From Microbacterium sp. 18062 (GTDB lineage Bacteria; Actinomycetota; Actinomycetes; Actinomycetales; Microbacteriaceae): 53,108 nucleotides of DNA. The notes under the pieces were generated by a model. The model did no database searches. It was not told the DNA's origin and saw nothing but the letters and a program-made list of their open reading frames with translations. Within the stretch, counting starts at the first letter, position 1, and every line of letters starts with the position of its first letter. Of this stretch, positions 8,331 through 16,095 are shown one piece after another. The DNA is taken from contig NZ_CACSKB010000027.1 in the NCBI RefSeq assembly GCF_902706225.1, positions 1 to 53,108 on the forward strand, given 5' to 3'. A program made the translations under genes and the position numbers.

Positions 8331-9235
8331 CCCGGGTCGTCTTCCTGCTCGTGCCGGGCGTGATCCTGCTGGACCTCGCCGGCCCGGCACAGGTGTTCTC
8401 GTCAGTCTCGACCGCGCAGGCCCCGTACGATCTGAGCTACGTCGCCGAGCAGCGATCGATCCGGTCGGCGCAGGGGCTGCCTCTCGAGGCGTCGCTCGAG
8501 TGGCCGGAGCTGAGCCGCGACGACGTCATCCTGGTCCCCGGATGGCGCGCGCCGCTGCATCCGGGCAGCGGTGCGCTGGCCGAGCCCACGTTGGCGAGAC
8601 TCCGTGAGCACCACGCCGCCGGCGGCGCCGTGGCGAGCGTCTGCTCGGGGGCGCTCACGCTCGGACGCGCGGGGCTGCTGGACGGGCGGCGCTGCACGAC
8701 CCATCATGACGTGCAGGAGGAGCTCGCCCGCCGATACCCGCGCGCACGGGTCGTGCCGGACGTGCTGTTCACCGAGGACGACCGGGTCATCACCTCGGCG
8801 GGCATCGCGAGCGGCATCGACATGGCCCTCCACCTCGTCGCCGTGCGCCACGGACCGGGCGCCGCGGCGCGGGTCGCCCGTGACATGGTCGTCTTCGCCC
8901 GGCGCAACGGCGACGCACCGCAGCTCAGCGCCCTGCTTCGTCACCGCTCGCACCTGGACGAGCTCGTCCATCGCGTGCAGGACGTCATCGACGAGGGCTT
9001 CGACCGTCCCCTGCCCCTGGCGCGGCTGGCCGACATCGTGCGCGCGAGTCCGCGAACGGTCACCCGGGCCTTCACCGACGCGACGGGACTGACCCCGCTG
9101 CGCTACCAGCAGGCGCTGCGCCGAGAACGCGCGGAGCACCTCATCGCGCACGGCGCCACCGTCGAGGCCGCCGCACGCGCCGTCGGGTTCGACGACGCCA
9201 GGATGCTGCGCCGACTCCGCCATACGCCCTACTAG
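8327..9235 (+). CDS. GlxA-type AraC family transcriptional regulator
   Basis: 302 residues. The N-terminal domain (about 1-165) is DJ-1/PfpI-like, with the cysteine elbow reading SVCSGALTLG. The C-terminal domain (about 210-302) is an AraC helix-turn-helix pair (LARLADIVRASPRTVTRAFTDATGLTPLRYQQ and AARAVGFDDARMLRRL). Regulators of this layout respond to small nitrogen compounds or aldehydes. It starts with GTG inside the stop of the upstream hydrolase gene (GTGA overlap). The protein ends soon after the second helix-turn-helix, as normal for the family. Confidence 0.9.
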   Translation: MTRVVFLLVPGVILLDLAGPAQVFSSVSTAQAPYDLSYVAEQRSIRSAQGLPLEASLEWPELSRDDVILVPGWRAPLHPGSGALAEPTLARLREHHAAGGAVASVCSGALTLGRAGLLDGRRCTTHHDVQEELARRYPRARVVPDVLFTEDDRVITSAGIASGIDMALHLVAVRHGPGAAARVARDMVVFARRNGDAPQLSALLRHRSHLDELVHRVQDVIDEGFDRPLPLARLADIVRASPRTVTRAFTDATGLTPLRYQQALRRERAEHLIAHGATVEAAARAVGFDDARMLRRLRHTPY

Positions 9236-9244
9236 GCGCGGCTC

Positions 9245-9357
9245 GGGGCCGAGGACGGGGACTCCCTCATCAGCTCTCAGCGCCCCTGGCGGGGCACTTC
9301 ACGGGGTGCGAAAGCCCGGTCGCCGCCCTTTGGTCTCGGAGCTATGCTCCTCGCTCA
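9245..9357 (-). repeat. Dispersed repeat, degenerate copy C
   Basis: It begins with ggggccgag and contains atcagct, gcccctggcgggg, ggggtgcgaaagcccggtcg and a degenerate tail. The layout follows the neighbouring copy at 9358-9478 in the same orientation, so the two form an imperfect tandem pair. The whole interval 9236-9547 holds no gene that I can support. Confidence 0.55.
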
Positions 9358-9478
9358 GGGGCCGAGACGACGAGACTTCGGATCAGCTTCTCAGGGCCCC
9401 TGCGGGACCCTCTGTGGGGTGCGAGAGTCCGGTCGCTGAGCGAGCGCAGCGAGACGAAGCGTGAGGACTTTCGGGTCA
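9358..9478 (-). repeat. Dispersed repeat, copy B
   Basis: The reverse complement of this block matches copy A at 279-390: it opens with ctgacccgaaagtcctc and shares gcgctcgctcagcgaccgg and the ctgatccgaag-type tail. The two loci are about 9 kb apart and in opposite orientation. Confidence 0.7.
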
Positions 9479-9526
9479 GGTGTCGCGAAGTGCGGAAACA
9501 AGGCGACGTTGCCGCACGATGTGACA
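9479..9526. repeat. Imperfect hairpin beside repeat copy B
   Basis: gtgcgg and ccgcac arms enclose a 15-base loop, with an outer partly paired tgtcgc/gtgaca extension. It occupies the same place relative to copy B as the two hairpins at 130 and 214 do relative to copy A, and shares the gtgtc/gtgc pattern with them. Confidence 0.5.
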
Positions 9527-9547
9527 ACCCTTCGGGATGATTCCGGG

Positions 9548-10270
9548 TCAGGCCCGTGCGTGGCGCTCGAGGCAGCGCGCCAGCTCGGCGATCGGATCGA
9601 GGACGGGGATGTCGACGGCCTGCCGGACACCGGCCAGGGTGTCCGACCAGTAGGTGCAGGTGGGAAAGAGCGCCCGCGCTCCGAGCTCCTGCGCCCGGCG
9701 CGCCTGCGTGACGCCGGTGGTCGAGATCGCCCGGGCCATCGACTCGACCAGCGCGGTCCCGATCTGCTCCGGGGTGGCGTCGGGGTCGTCGGCGGCGACG
9801 GTCGGCCGATCAGCGGGAACCGGAAGCGCGATGGGCACCGCATCCGCTCGGCCGTACCGCTCGAGCAGGTCGGGGATCCAGTCCTCGCCTCTGAGGTCAG
9901 ACTCGCCGGGCCCGGGGTCGACGACCATGTAGAGCACTCCGATCGGGCCTAGCTCGTGACCGCGCGCGGTCACCGCGTCGAACGGTGCGCACACGGGCAC
10001 CGACACCGCGGCCCGGCACTGCTCGATCCCGGGATCGGAGCAGCACGAGATCCCGATGGCGTCGAAGCCGTCGCGCTCACCCTGCCGCACCGCTTCGACC
10101 AGCGGCGGGAGGAACACGTCCTCCGGGGGCACGTAGATCGTGTTCGGCACGCCGTCGAGGTGGCGCACCACGACCTCCGTGTCCGCCGACACGGCCGCTC
10201 GCGCCACCCGCTCCTCGATCGGGAGGTGCATGGCGGACCCCACCGGGGCGATGATCAGGATCCGGGTCAT
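9548..10270 (-). CDS. Aspartate/glutamate/hydantoin racemase family protein
   Basis: 240 residues. The first catalytic region reads ISCCSDPG (Cys76 and Cys77), closely following the CxDPG pattern of hydantoin and allantoin racemases. The second catalytic Cys is probably Cys205 in LFPTCTYWSD. A two-cysteine acid/base pair fits racemisation or isomerisation; a maleate-isomerase-like activity cannot be excluded. It is the last gene of the eight-gene minus-strand operon. Its ATG overlaps the stop of the M20 gene (ATGA), so it is translationally coupled to it. Confidence 0.85.
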   Translation of the reverse strand: MTRILIIAPVGSAMHLPIEERVARAAVSADTEVVVRHLDGVPNTIYVPPEDVFLPPLVEAVRQGERDGFDAIGISCCSDPGIEQCRAAVSVPVCAPFDAVTARGHELGPIGVLYMVVDPGPGESDLRGEDWIPDLLERYGRADAVPIALPVPADRPTVAADDPDATPEQIGTALVESMARAISTTGVTQARRAQELGARALFPTCTYWSDTLAGVRQAVDIPVLDPIAELARCLERHARA

Positions 10271-11331
10271 GACGTCTCCCGCCGGGTGAGGATGTCGGCC
10301 GTCACGGCGAGCACCGCCGCGGCACGACGGGCGAGGGCCGCCCCCTCGGGCGAGGCGAACTGCTCCGCCCCGTCCGGCCCGTGCACGTCCCATCCGTCGC
10401 CGTCGCGGGCGAGACCGACCATAGCGCTGGGGATGCGCCTGCTCACGTTGCCGAAGTCGGTGGAGAACGGCATGGGCGGGATGACGGGATCGGCGGTGAT
10501 GCCGAGACCCGCCAGCGCGTCCTCGGCGGCGGCGGCGACCCGGCCGTCGGCGCGCAGCCCCTCCGCCGTGCCGAGGACGGTCCACCCGTGCGCGCCGGAC
10601 AGAGCGTGGGCGAGCTCCTCGCGCTCGTCGAGCTCGTCCGCGGAGCCGCCGAACACGCGCAGCACCGCCCGCCAGCCATCCGCGAGGGACTCGACGTCGC
10701 CGACGGCGACCTGACCGGCGGGAAGCTCCCATCCCCGGGGATCGGCGTCGGAGACGACCTCGATCAGCCGGAGCCATCGCGACGCCCGCCATACCCCGGT
10801 GTGCGACTCCGGGTGCACATAGACGACGTGGTCGATCCCTCGCCACAGCTCGCCCTGCAGCCCGAGCGTCTTGCCGCCGCCACGCCGGATCGCAGACGGG
10901 GAGACGAGCTCGTCGGCGGGTGCGCCGACGACCACGACGCTTCCGTGCAGATCGCCGAGATCGGCGAGGGCGAGCGCCGCGCCGACCACCGCGCCGGCGA
11001 TGGGACCGTGACCGCACGAGTGGACGGCGGCGACGTCGCCGTCCTCGGTCGCGACGGCTACGGCGTCGTACACGGCGACGAGCCCCACCGTGCATCCCGG
11101 ATGCGCGCCCTCGAGCGTGGCCCGGAACGCGGTCGACATCCCGTCGATCCCGATCCGGACCGTGAGTCCGTGCTGCAGGGCGGCGGCGAGGGCGGCGACG
11201 GCCTCGGTCTCCTCGTGCGCGAGCTCCGGGCGAGCGTGGACGGCAGCGGTGACCCGGTCGATGTCGGCTCGACGCGCGGCGACCGCTGCCGCCACGGCGG
11301 CGAAGCGGGCGTCCGCGCGGCGACCGCTCAT
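10267..11331 (-). CDS. Unusual short M20-family amidohydrolase
   Basis: 354 residues, shorter than the usual 390-490. The metal-binding core is recognisable: VHSCGHG (Cys106, His108), PADE in place of PAEE (about 139-141), HPESHTG (about 173-179) and STDFGNVS (about 290-297), the last like AbgB/ACY1L2 enzymes. The expected lid-domain signature (SHAGxxP...GxSALDA, clear in the second M20 protein of this window) is absent; residues 180-265 look unrelated to it. It may be a minimal or specialised amidase, or may have lost peptidase activity. ATGA overlaps on both sides tie it to the monooxygenase and racemase genes. Confidence 0.82.
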   Translation of the reverse strand: MSGRRADARFAAVAAAVAARRADIDRVTAAVHARPELAHEETEAVAALAAALQHGLTVRIGIDGMSTAFRATLEGAHPGCTVGLVAVYDAVAVATEDGDVAAVHSCGHGPIAGAVVGAALALADLGDLHGSVVVVGAPADELVSPSAIRRGGGKTLGLQGELWRGIDHVVYVHPESHTGVWRASRWLRLIEVVSDADPRGWELPAGQVAVGDVESLADGWRAVLRVFGGSADELDEREELAHALSGAHGWTVLGTAEGLRADGRVAAAAEDALAGLGITADPVIPPMPFSTDFGNVSRRIPSAMVGLARDGDGWDVHGPDGAEQFASPEGAALARRAAAVLAVTADILTRRETS

Positions 11332-12680
11332 GCGTCGGCCCCGTGACGGGCCGGGCGCAGGCCCGCTCCGGGATGGTCCGGAGACAGCCGCGGGCGACCG
11401 AACAGGTGCTCGCGCAGCGTGCGTGCTCCCTGTGGCCTCTCCACGAGCCCGCGGCGATCCAGCTCGGGAACGACGTGCTCGATGAAGCGGTGCATGTCGG
11501 CCGGGCTGACGAGGTCCATGAGGTTCACGCCGTCCACCCCGATCGCGGTCCACGCCTCGAGCTCGTCGGCAACCGTCTCCGGTCCTCCGCTGATGAAGAT
11601 ATGGCTGCCGGGGAAGGCGGTCGCCCGTTCGTATGCCTCCTTGCGCGACCGGCCGTCATCGCCGGCGGACGCCAGCGTGCGCGCAGCCGACTGGTGCCGG
11701 TCGGTCTGCGCGTACGAGAACGTGCCGTCGTCCGCCTCGGCGGTGAGGTCGTACCCGGTGAACAGAGCCATGACGGCGGCCGACGCGCGCCGGCTCCACA
11801 GCCGGCGGTACTCCGCGACGCGGCGAGCGGCGTCCGCGTCGTCCGCTCCGGTGACCACGACCGCCGGGATGAGGAACCGGAGGGCGGACGGATCGCGACC
11901 GTGCTCGGCGGCGAGCCGGCGCACCTCGGCGATGTAGGTGCGGGCCTCCTCCTTCGTGCCGGTGACGAGCACCACCTCCGCGTGCCGTGCGGCGAAGTCC
12001 GTGCCCTGCGACGAATGACCGGCCTGCACGAGCACCGGTGTCCGCTGCGGCGACGGAGACACGGTGAACCGTCCGCTGAGACGGAAGAAGTCGCCCTCGT
12101 GGGAGACGTCGTGAACGCGATCGGGATCGACGAGACGGTCGCTGCCGGGCGTTGCGGCGCCGTCCTCCCAGCTCCCCTCCCACAGGACGTAACAGGCCCG
12201 CAGAAACTCATCGGCGCGCGCGTAGCGCTCGGTGTGCGGCGGAAGCGGCGTGCCGTACGCCCGCCCCATCGCCGGCACGAACGACGTCACGATGTTCCAT
12301 CCGAATCGTCCCCGGGCGAGATGGTCGAGCGACCCGATGCGTCGCGCGAGTGCGTACGGGTTCTCGAAGGTCGTGCTCGCCGTGGCGATGAACGACAGCC
12401 GGGAGGTGGCGCCGGCGAGTGCCGGCACATACACGAACGGGTCGGTCGCGGGGAAGTAGGCGCCCTCTTCGAGCTGTGCGCGGTCGAGCGCGTCGGAGAC
12501 GTCGCCCGTGCCGAACGAGTCGGCGAACATCAGAGCCGTGAATCCGGCGTCCTCGATGCGACGTGCGTAGGCGACCCACCAGTCCAGGTCGTTGAACCGA
12601 TGGCGCTCGTCCTCGGGATGCCGCCACAGACCGTTGCCGTTCTGGGACGCGGTCAGCACGCTGAAGGCGTTGAGGATCAT
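11328..12680 (-). CDS. LLM-class flavin-dependent monooxygenase (NtaA/SnaA/DszA type)
   Basis: 450 residues with family landmarks: the opening LNAFSVLTASQNGNGLWRHP, a flavin-binding region with GRFGWNIVTSF, SPSPQRTPVLVQAGHSSQG in the middle and ISGGPETVADELEAW near the end. Members use reduced FMN from a separate reductase to cleave C-N, C-S or amide bonds. No reductase is encoded nearby. It sits between the ABC transporter and the M20 gene, so it probably acts on the imported compound before hydrolysis. A paralogue lies at 19003-20370 in the divergent arm. Confidence 0.92.
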   Translation of the reverse strand: MILNAFSVLTASQNGNGLWRHPEDERHRFNDLDWWVAYARRIEDAGFTALMFADSFGTGDVSDALDRAQLEEGAYFPATDPFVYVPALAGATSRLSFIATASTTFENPYALARRIGSLDHLARGRFGWNIVTSFVPAMGRAYGTPLPPHTERYARADEFLRACYVLWEGSWEDGAATPGSDRLVDPDRVHDVSHEGDFFRLSGRFTVSPSPQRTPVLVQAGHSSQGTDFAARHAEVVLVTGTKEEARTYIAEVRRLAAEHGRDPSALRFLIPAVVVTGADDADAARRVAEYRRLWSRRASAAVMALFTGYDLTAEADDGTFSYAQTDRHQSAARTLASAGDDGRSRKEAYERATAFPGSHIFISGGPETVADELEAWTAIGVDGVNLMDLVSPADMHRFIEHVVPELDRRGLVERPQGARTLREHLFGRPRLSPDHPGAGLRPARHGADA

Positions 12681-13453
12681 CGAGAGTCTCCCTCGGATCG
12701 GATGTCGGGCAGCCTCGGCACGGCGTCCACGAGGCGGCGTGTGTAGGGGTGCGTCGGTGTGCCGAGCACGCGCGATGTCGGTCCCTGCTCGACGATGCGG
12801 CCGTGTTCGAGCACGACGACGCGGTCGCAGAGGTGCTCGACGACACCGAGGTCGTGGGTGATCACGATCAATGCGGTGCCCAGGTCGTCGGTCAGTCCCC
12901 GGAAGAGGCTGAGCACACCCGCCTGCACCGAGACGTCGAGCGCCGAGGTCGGCTCGTCGGCGATGATCAGCCGGGGGCGCACGGCCAGGGCGCGCGCGAT
13001 GGCGACCCGCTGACGCTGACCACCGGACAGCTGCGCGGGCCGGGCCGACGCCACCGATGCCGGCAGCGCGACCTGTCGCAGCAGTTCGTCGACAGCGCGA
13101 TCCAGCTCGCCGCGCGGGATCCTGCCGAGGCTGCGGATGAGCTCGCGCAGGACGCTGCCGACCGATCGATGGGGGTTCAGGGAGAGGAACGGGTCCTGGA
13201 ACACGGTCTGCACGGCGCGCCGCTGGGAGCGTGAGCGGCGCCGCCCGAGCGGAGCGCCCTCCCACCGGACGGATCCGTCGATCGGCGTGATGAAGCCGGC
13301 GATGGCGCGCGCGATGGTCGTCTTCCCCGACCCGGATTCGCCGACGATGCCGACGGCCTCGCCCGGGTCGACGGTCAGATCCACCCCGGTGACGACCCGT
13401 GTGCCGCCGTAGCCGACCGACAGGTCGTCCAGGCGGAGAAGCGCGTCACCCAT
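12677..13453 (-). CDS. Peptide-type ABC transporter ATPase (DppF/OppF-like)
   Basis: 258 residues with one complete ATP-binding domain: Walker A GESGSGKTT, Q-loop VFQDPFLSLNP, signature LSGGQRQRVAIARAL, Walker B LIIADEPTSALD and switch His in VITHDLG. The THPYTRRL stretch near the end is the usual oligopeptide-type C-terminal motif, though the long tail with an Fe-S site is missing. It works as a heterodimer with the upstream ATPase. It overlaps that gene by 8 bases and the monooxygenase gene by 4. Confidence 0.93.
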   Translation of the reverse strand: MGDALLRLDDLSVGYGGTRVVTGVDLTVDPGEAVGIVGESGSGKTTIARAIAGFITPIDGSVRWEGAPLGRRRSRSQRRAVQTVFQDPFLSLNPHRSVGSVLRELIRSLGRIPRGELDRAVDELLRQVALPASVASARPAQLSGGQRQRVAIARALAVRPRLIIADEPTSALDVSVQAGVLSLFRGLTDDLGTALIVITHDLGVVEHLCDRVVVLEHGRIVEQGPTSRVLGTPTHPYTRRLVDAVPRLPDIRSEGDSR

Positions 13454-14255
13454 GATCCTCCGTCGAGAAGCCCATGGCGACGGCCCTCGCCGCTGCCACG
13501 AGCCCGCGCGTGTAGGGGTCCGCCGGTCGGGCGATGACGTCCGCGGTCGGCCCCTGCTCGACGATCCGACCCGCCTTCATGACGGCGAGCCGAGAGCTGA
13601 TACGGGCGACGACCGGAAGATCGTGGCTGACGAACAGGATGCCGATCCGTTCCGAGACGCGGATGTCGTCGAGGAGAGTGAGGATCTCGGCCTGCACCGT
13701 CACATCGAGCGCCGTCGTCGGCTCGTCGCAGAGCAGGAAGCGCGGGTCCGAGGCGAGCGCGAACGCGATCATGACCCGCTGGCGCTGACCTCCGCTGAGC
13801 TCGTGCGGGTAGCGGTCGTACAGTCGCGCCGCGTGGGGGAGCGCGGCACGCTCGAGCAGACGGAGGGCGTCCTCGCGCGCGTCGTGCCGGGACCGACCGC
13901 GCACATGGCGCCGCACCGCCGCGACCTGGGATCCGATGCGCATGAGCGGGTTCATCGCCGCGGCCGGATCCTGGAAGACGGTCCCGATGCGGGCAGGGGA
14001 GGCGCGGCGCGGATCGAGCACCGCATCGTCGACCGTCACCGCGCCGCCCGTGCGTGCCACGGTGTCGGGCAGGATGCCGGCGATCGCCCGCAGGGTGAGG
14101 CTCTTGCCCGAGCCGGACTCGCCGACGAGCCCCAGGCATTCGCCCGGCCCGACCGCGAGGTCGACGCCGTCCACGAGCCGGCCGCCGTCGGAACGGCGAT
14201 CGATCGAGAGTCCGGACACCCCCAGGCCCGCGATGCGATCGTCGGACGAGGTCAT
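13446..14255 (-). CDS. Peptide-type ABC transporter ATPase (DppD/OppD-like)
   Basis: 269 residues: Walker A GESGSGKSL, Q-loop VFQDPAAAMNPL, signature LSGGQRQRVMIAFAL, Walker B FLLCDEPTTALD and switch His in VSHDLPVV. The ADPYTRGLV motif marks the oligopeptide/dipeptide class. The ATG start was chosen at the beginning of similarity; a much longer open frame upstream is the shadow of the permease gene. It overlaps the upstream permease by 4 bases. Confidence 0.93.
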   Translation of the reverse strand: MTSSDDRIAGLGVSGLSIDRRSDGGRLVDGVDLAVGPGECLGLVGESGSGKSLTLRAIAGILPDTVARTGGAVTVDDAVLDPRRASPARIGTVFQDPAAAMNPLMRIGSQVAAVRRHVRGRSRHDAREDALRLLERAALPHAARLYDRYPHELSGGQRQRVMIAFALASDPRFLLCDEPTTALDVTVQAEILTLLDDIRVSERIGILFVSHDLPVVARISSRLAVMKAGRIVEQGPTADVIARPADPYTRGLVAAARAVAMGFSTEDHG

Positions 14256-15103
14256 CGCCGTCCCCGCATCCGATCGGCGGCGCCGTCCGCGAGCAGCGCG
14301 AATCCGATCCCGGTGAACACGAGCGCGGCGCCCGGCGCGAGCGAGATCCACGGTCGCGTCGTGAGGAACGCCTGGCCCTCTGCGATCATCCCTCCCCAGT
14401 TCGGGGTCGGCGGCTGTATCCCGAGGCCCAGATAGCTGAGGGTCACGATCGCGAGGATGACGAACACGATGTCGTTCACGATCAGCACGATCACCTGCGG
14501 GAGGACCGCGGGCAGGACGTGACGGGTGAGGACGGCCGCAGACGAGAGCCCGCCGCCGCGGGCGGCCTGCACCCAGGGCTCGGCGGCGAGGCCCGTGGTC
14601 ACGACGCCGACGACGCGGGCGTAGTTCACCCACGCGACGAGGGCGAAGGTGACGTAGATCGCGCCCTCGCCCGATCCCAGGAACGCGACCATCGCCAGCA
14701 CGATCACGTAGAACGGGAAGGCGAGGTTCGTGTCGATGAGAAAGGTCGCGATCCGGTTCGTCCAGGATCCGAAGTAACCGGCCACGAGCCCGATGAAGGT
14801 GCCGATGAGCGCCGGCGCGATGACCGCGAGCACGCCGACGCGCAGGTCGGTGCGTGCGGCGTACACGATGCGCGACCAGATGTCGCGACCGAGCTGGTCG
14901 GTGCCGAGCCAGTGCTCGGCCGAGGGCGGCTGCAGTCCCGCCGTGAGATCCTGCGCCAGCGGATCGTGGGTCGCGATCCACGGAGCGAACACGGCGGCGA
15001 GCGCGACGAGGGCGACGATCGCCGCGCCGGCGACGAGCGTCGCCCGATGCCGGATGTCGCCGCGCACGCGCGTCGGGACCGTCGCCGCCAATGTCTCGCT
15101 CAC
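14252..15103 (-). CDS. Peptide-type ABC transporter permease (DppC/OppC-like)
   Basis: 283 residues with about six transmembrane helices. The N-terminal segment after helix 1 has the DppC-type periplasmic motif THDPLAQDLTAGLQPPSAEHW followed by LGTDQLGRDIWSRIVYAART, diagnostic for this subfamily. The EAA loop that contacts the ATPase is in AAEPWVQAARGGGLSSAAVLTRHVLP. Partner of the DppB-like permease, which it overlaps by 4 bases. Confidence 0.94.
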   Translation of the reverse strand: MSETLAATVPTRVRGDIRHRATLVAGAAIVALVALAAVFAPWIATHDPLAQDLTAGLQPPSAEHWLGTDQLGRDIWSRIVYAARTDLRVGVLAVIAPALIGTFIGLVAGYFGSWTNRIATFLIDTNLAFPFYVIVLAMVAFLGSGEGAIYVTFALVAWVNYARVVGVVTTGLAAEPWVQAARGGGLSSAAVLTRHVLPAVLPQVIVLIVNDIVFVILAIVTLSYLGLGIQPPTPNWGGMIAEGQAFLTTRPWISLAPGAALVFTGIGFALLADGAADRMRGRR

Positions 15104-16032
15104 ACGGTCCTCCGTCGTCGGCGGGGGTCGACGGCCCGCACGGCCGCCTCCGTCACGAGGTTGATCAGCACGACCACGAGGGCCGTGTAGACGACGAGCT
15201 CCTGCACCACGGGGATGTCGCGCTGGCTGATCGAGTCGAACATGAGCGAGCCCACCCCCGAGATGGCGAAGACCTTCTCGACGATGAACGTCCCGCCCAC
15301 GAGATAGGCGAAGTTCACGCCGACGAGCGTCAGCGCCGGGATCGACGCGTTCGGGAGCAGGTAGGTCAGCACGACCCGGGTGCGGCTCATGCCCGCCGAC
15401 CGGGCCGCGAAGAGGAAGTCGGCATCGGCGGTCGACAGCAGCTGGACCCGCAGACTCCGGGTGAGGACCGGGACGACGCCGAGCGCCGCCGTGACCGCCG
15501 GCAGCACGAGCGATCGCAGGCCGTCCGCCGATCCGCCGACGGGGAACCAGCGGAGGTTCACGCTGAAGACGAGGATGAGCACCATCGCCAGCAGGAAGGC
15601 GGGAACGGCCAGCGCACTCGTGGTGAGCACTCGGATCACCTGATCGGCGAGCCGGTTGTGGTTGAGCGCAGCGGTGATCGCCAGGCCCGCGCTGAAGACG
15701 ATCGCGAAGAGCATCGCGAGGCCCACGATGGCGAGGGTGACGCCGGCGCGCGCCGCGATCAGCGATCGCACCGACTCGCCGTAGACGAGGGACGTGCCAC
15801 CCCCGCTGAGCAGATCGAGGAAGAACGAGCCGAGCCGCTCGTGCCAGGGCAGGTCGAGCCCGAGCTGGGCACGCAGCCGCGCCACGCTCTCGGGCGTCGC
15901 ATGACTGCCCAGCAGCGCCGTCGCGACATCCCCCGGGACGACCTGGAGGAGGAGGAAGGCGGCCAGGACGACGCCGAGCGCCACGAGGACGGCGCGCAGC
16001 AGCAGGCCGCCGATCGTTCGCGTGCGTCTCAT
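15100..16032 (-). CDS. Peptide-type ABC transporter permease (DppB/OppB-like)
   Basis: 310 residues with about six transmembrane helices. The N-terminal helix and QVVPGDVATALLGSHATPESVARLRAQLGLD segment are typical of DppB-type permeases. The EAA loop is in ADADFLFAARSAGMSRTRVVLTYLLPNA. It follows the binding-protein gene after a 63-base gap that contains a strong hairpin, and overlaps the second permease gene by 4 bases. Confidence 0.94.
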   Translation of the reverse strand: MRRTRTIGGLLLRAVLVALGVVLAAFLLLQVVPGDVATALLGSHATPESVARLRAQLGLDLPWHERLGSFFLDLLSGGGTSLVYGESVRSLIAARAGVTLAIVGLAMLFAIVFSAGLAITAALNHNRLADQVIRVLTTSALAVPAFLLAMVLILVFSVNLRWFPVGGSADGLRSLVLPAVTAALGVVPVLTRSLRVQLLSTADADFLFAARSAGMSRTRVVLTYLLPNASIPALTLVGVNFAYLVGGTFIVEKVFAISGVGSLMFDSISQRDIPVVQELVVYTALVVVLINLVTEAAVRAVDPRRRRRTV

Positions 16033-16059
16033 GTCACATGCCTTCTGAGCCGGGCTCGC

Positions 16060-16088
16060 GGTGAGGGCGAGCTCGGCCCGCCCTCACC
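16060..16088 (-). terminator. Intercistronic hairpin (attenuator or partial terminator)
   Basis: GGTGAGGGCG at 16060-16069 pairs perfectly with CGCCCTCACC at 16079-16088 around a 9-base loop. It lies between the stop of the substrate-binding-protein gene and the first permease gene. Such hairpins commonly protect or terminate the 5' part of the message so that more binding protein than permease is made. Confidence 0.6.
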
Positions 16089-16095
16089 GACGCTG

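Noticed and set aside
9236..9547. Mobile element or insertion sequence
   Set aside because: Repeats are present but no transposase frame or terminal inverted repeats enclosing a gene were seen.
14256..14981. Longer N-terminus for the DppD-like ATPase
   Set aside because: The extra frame is a shadow of the DppC-like permease; similarity begins at ATG 14255.
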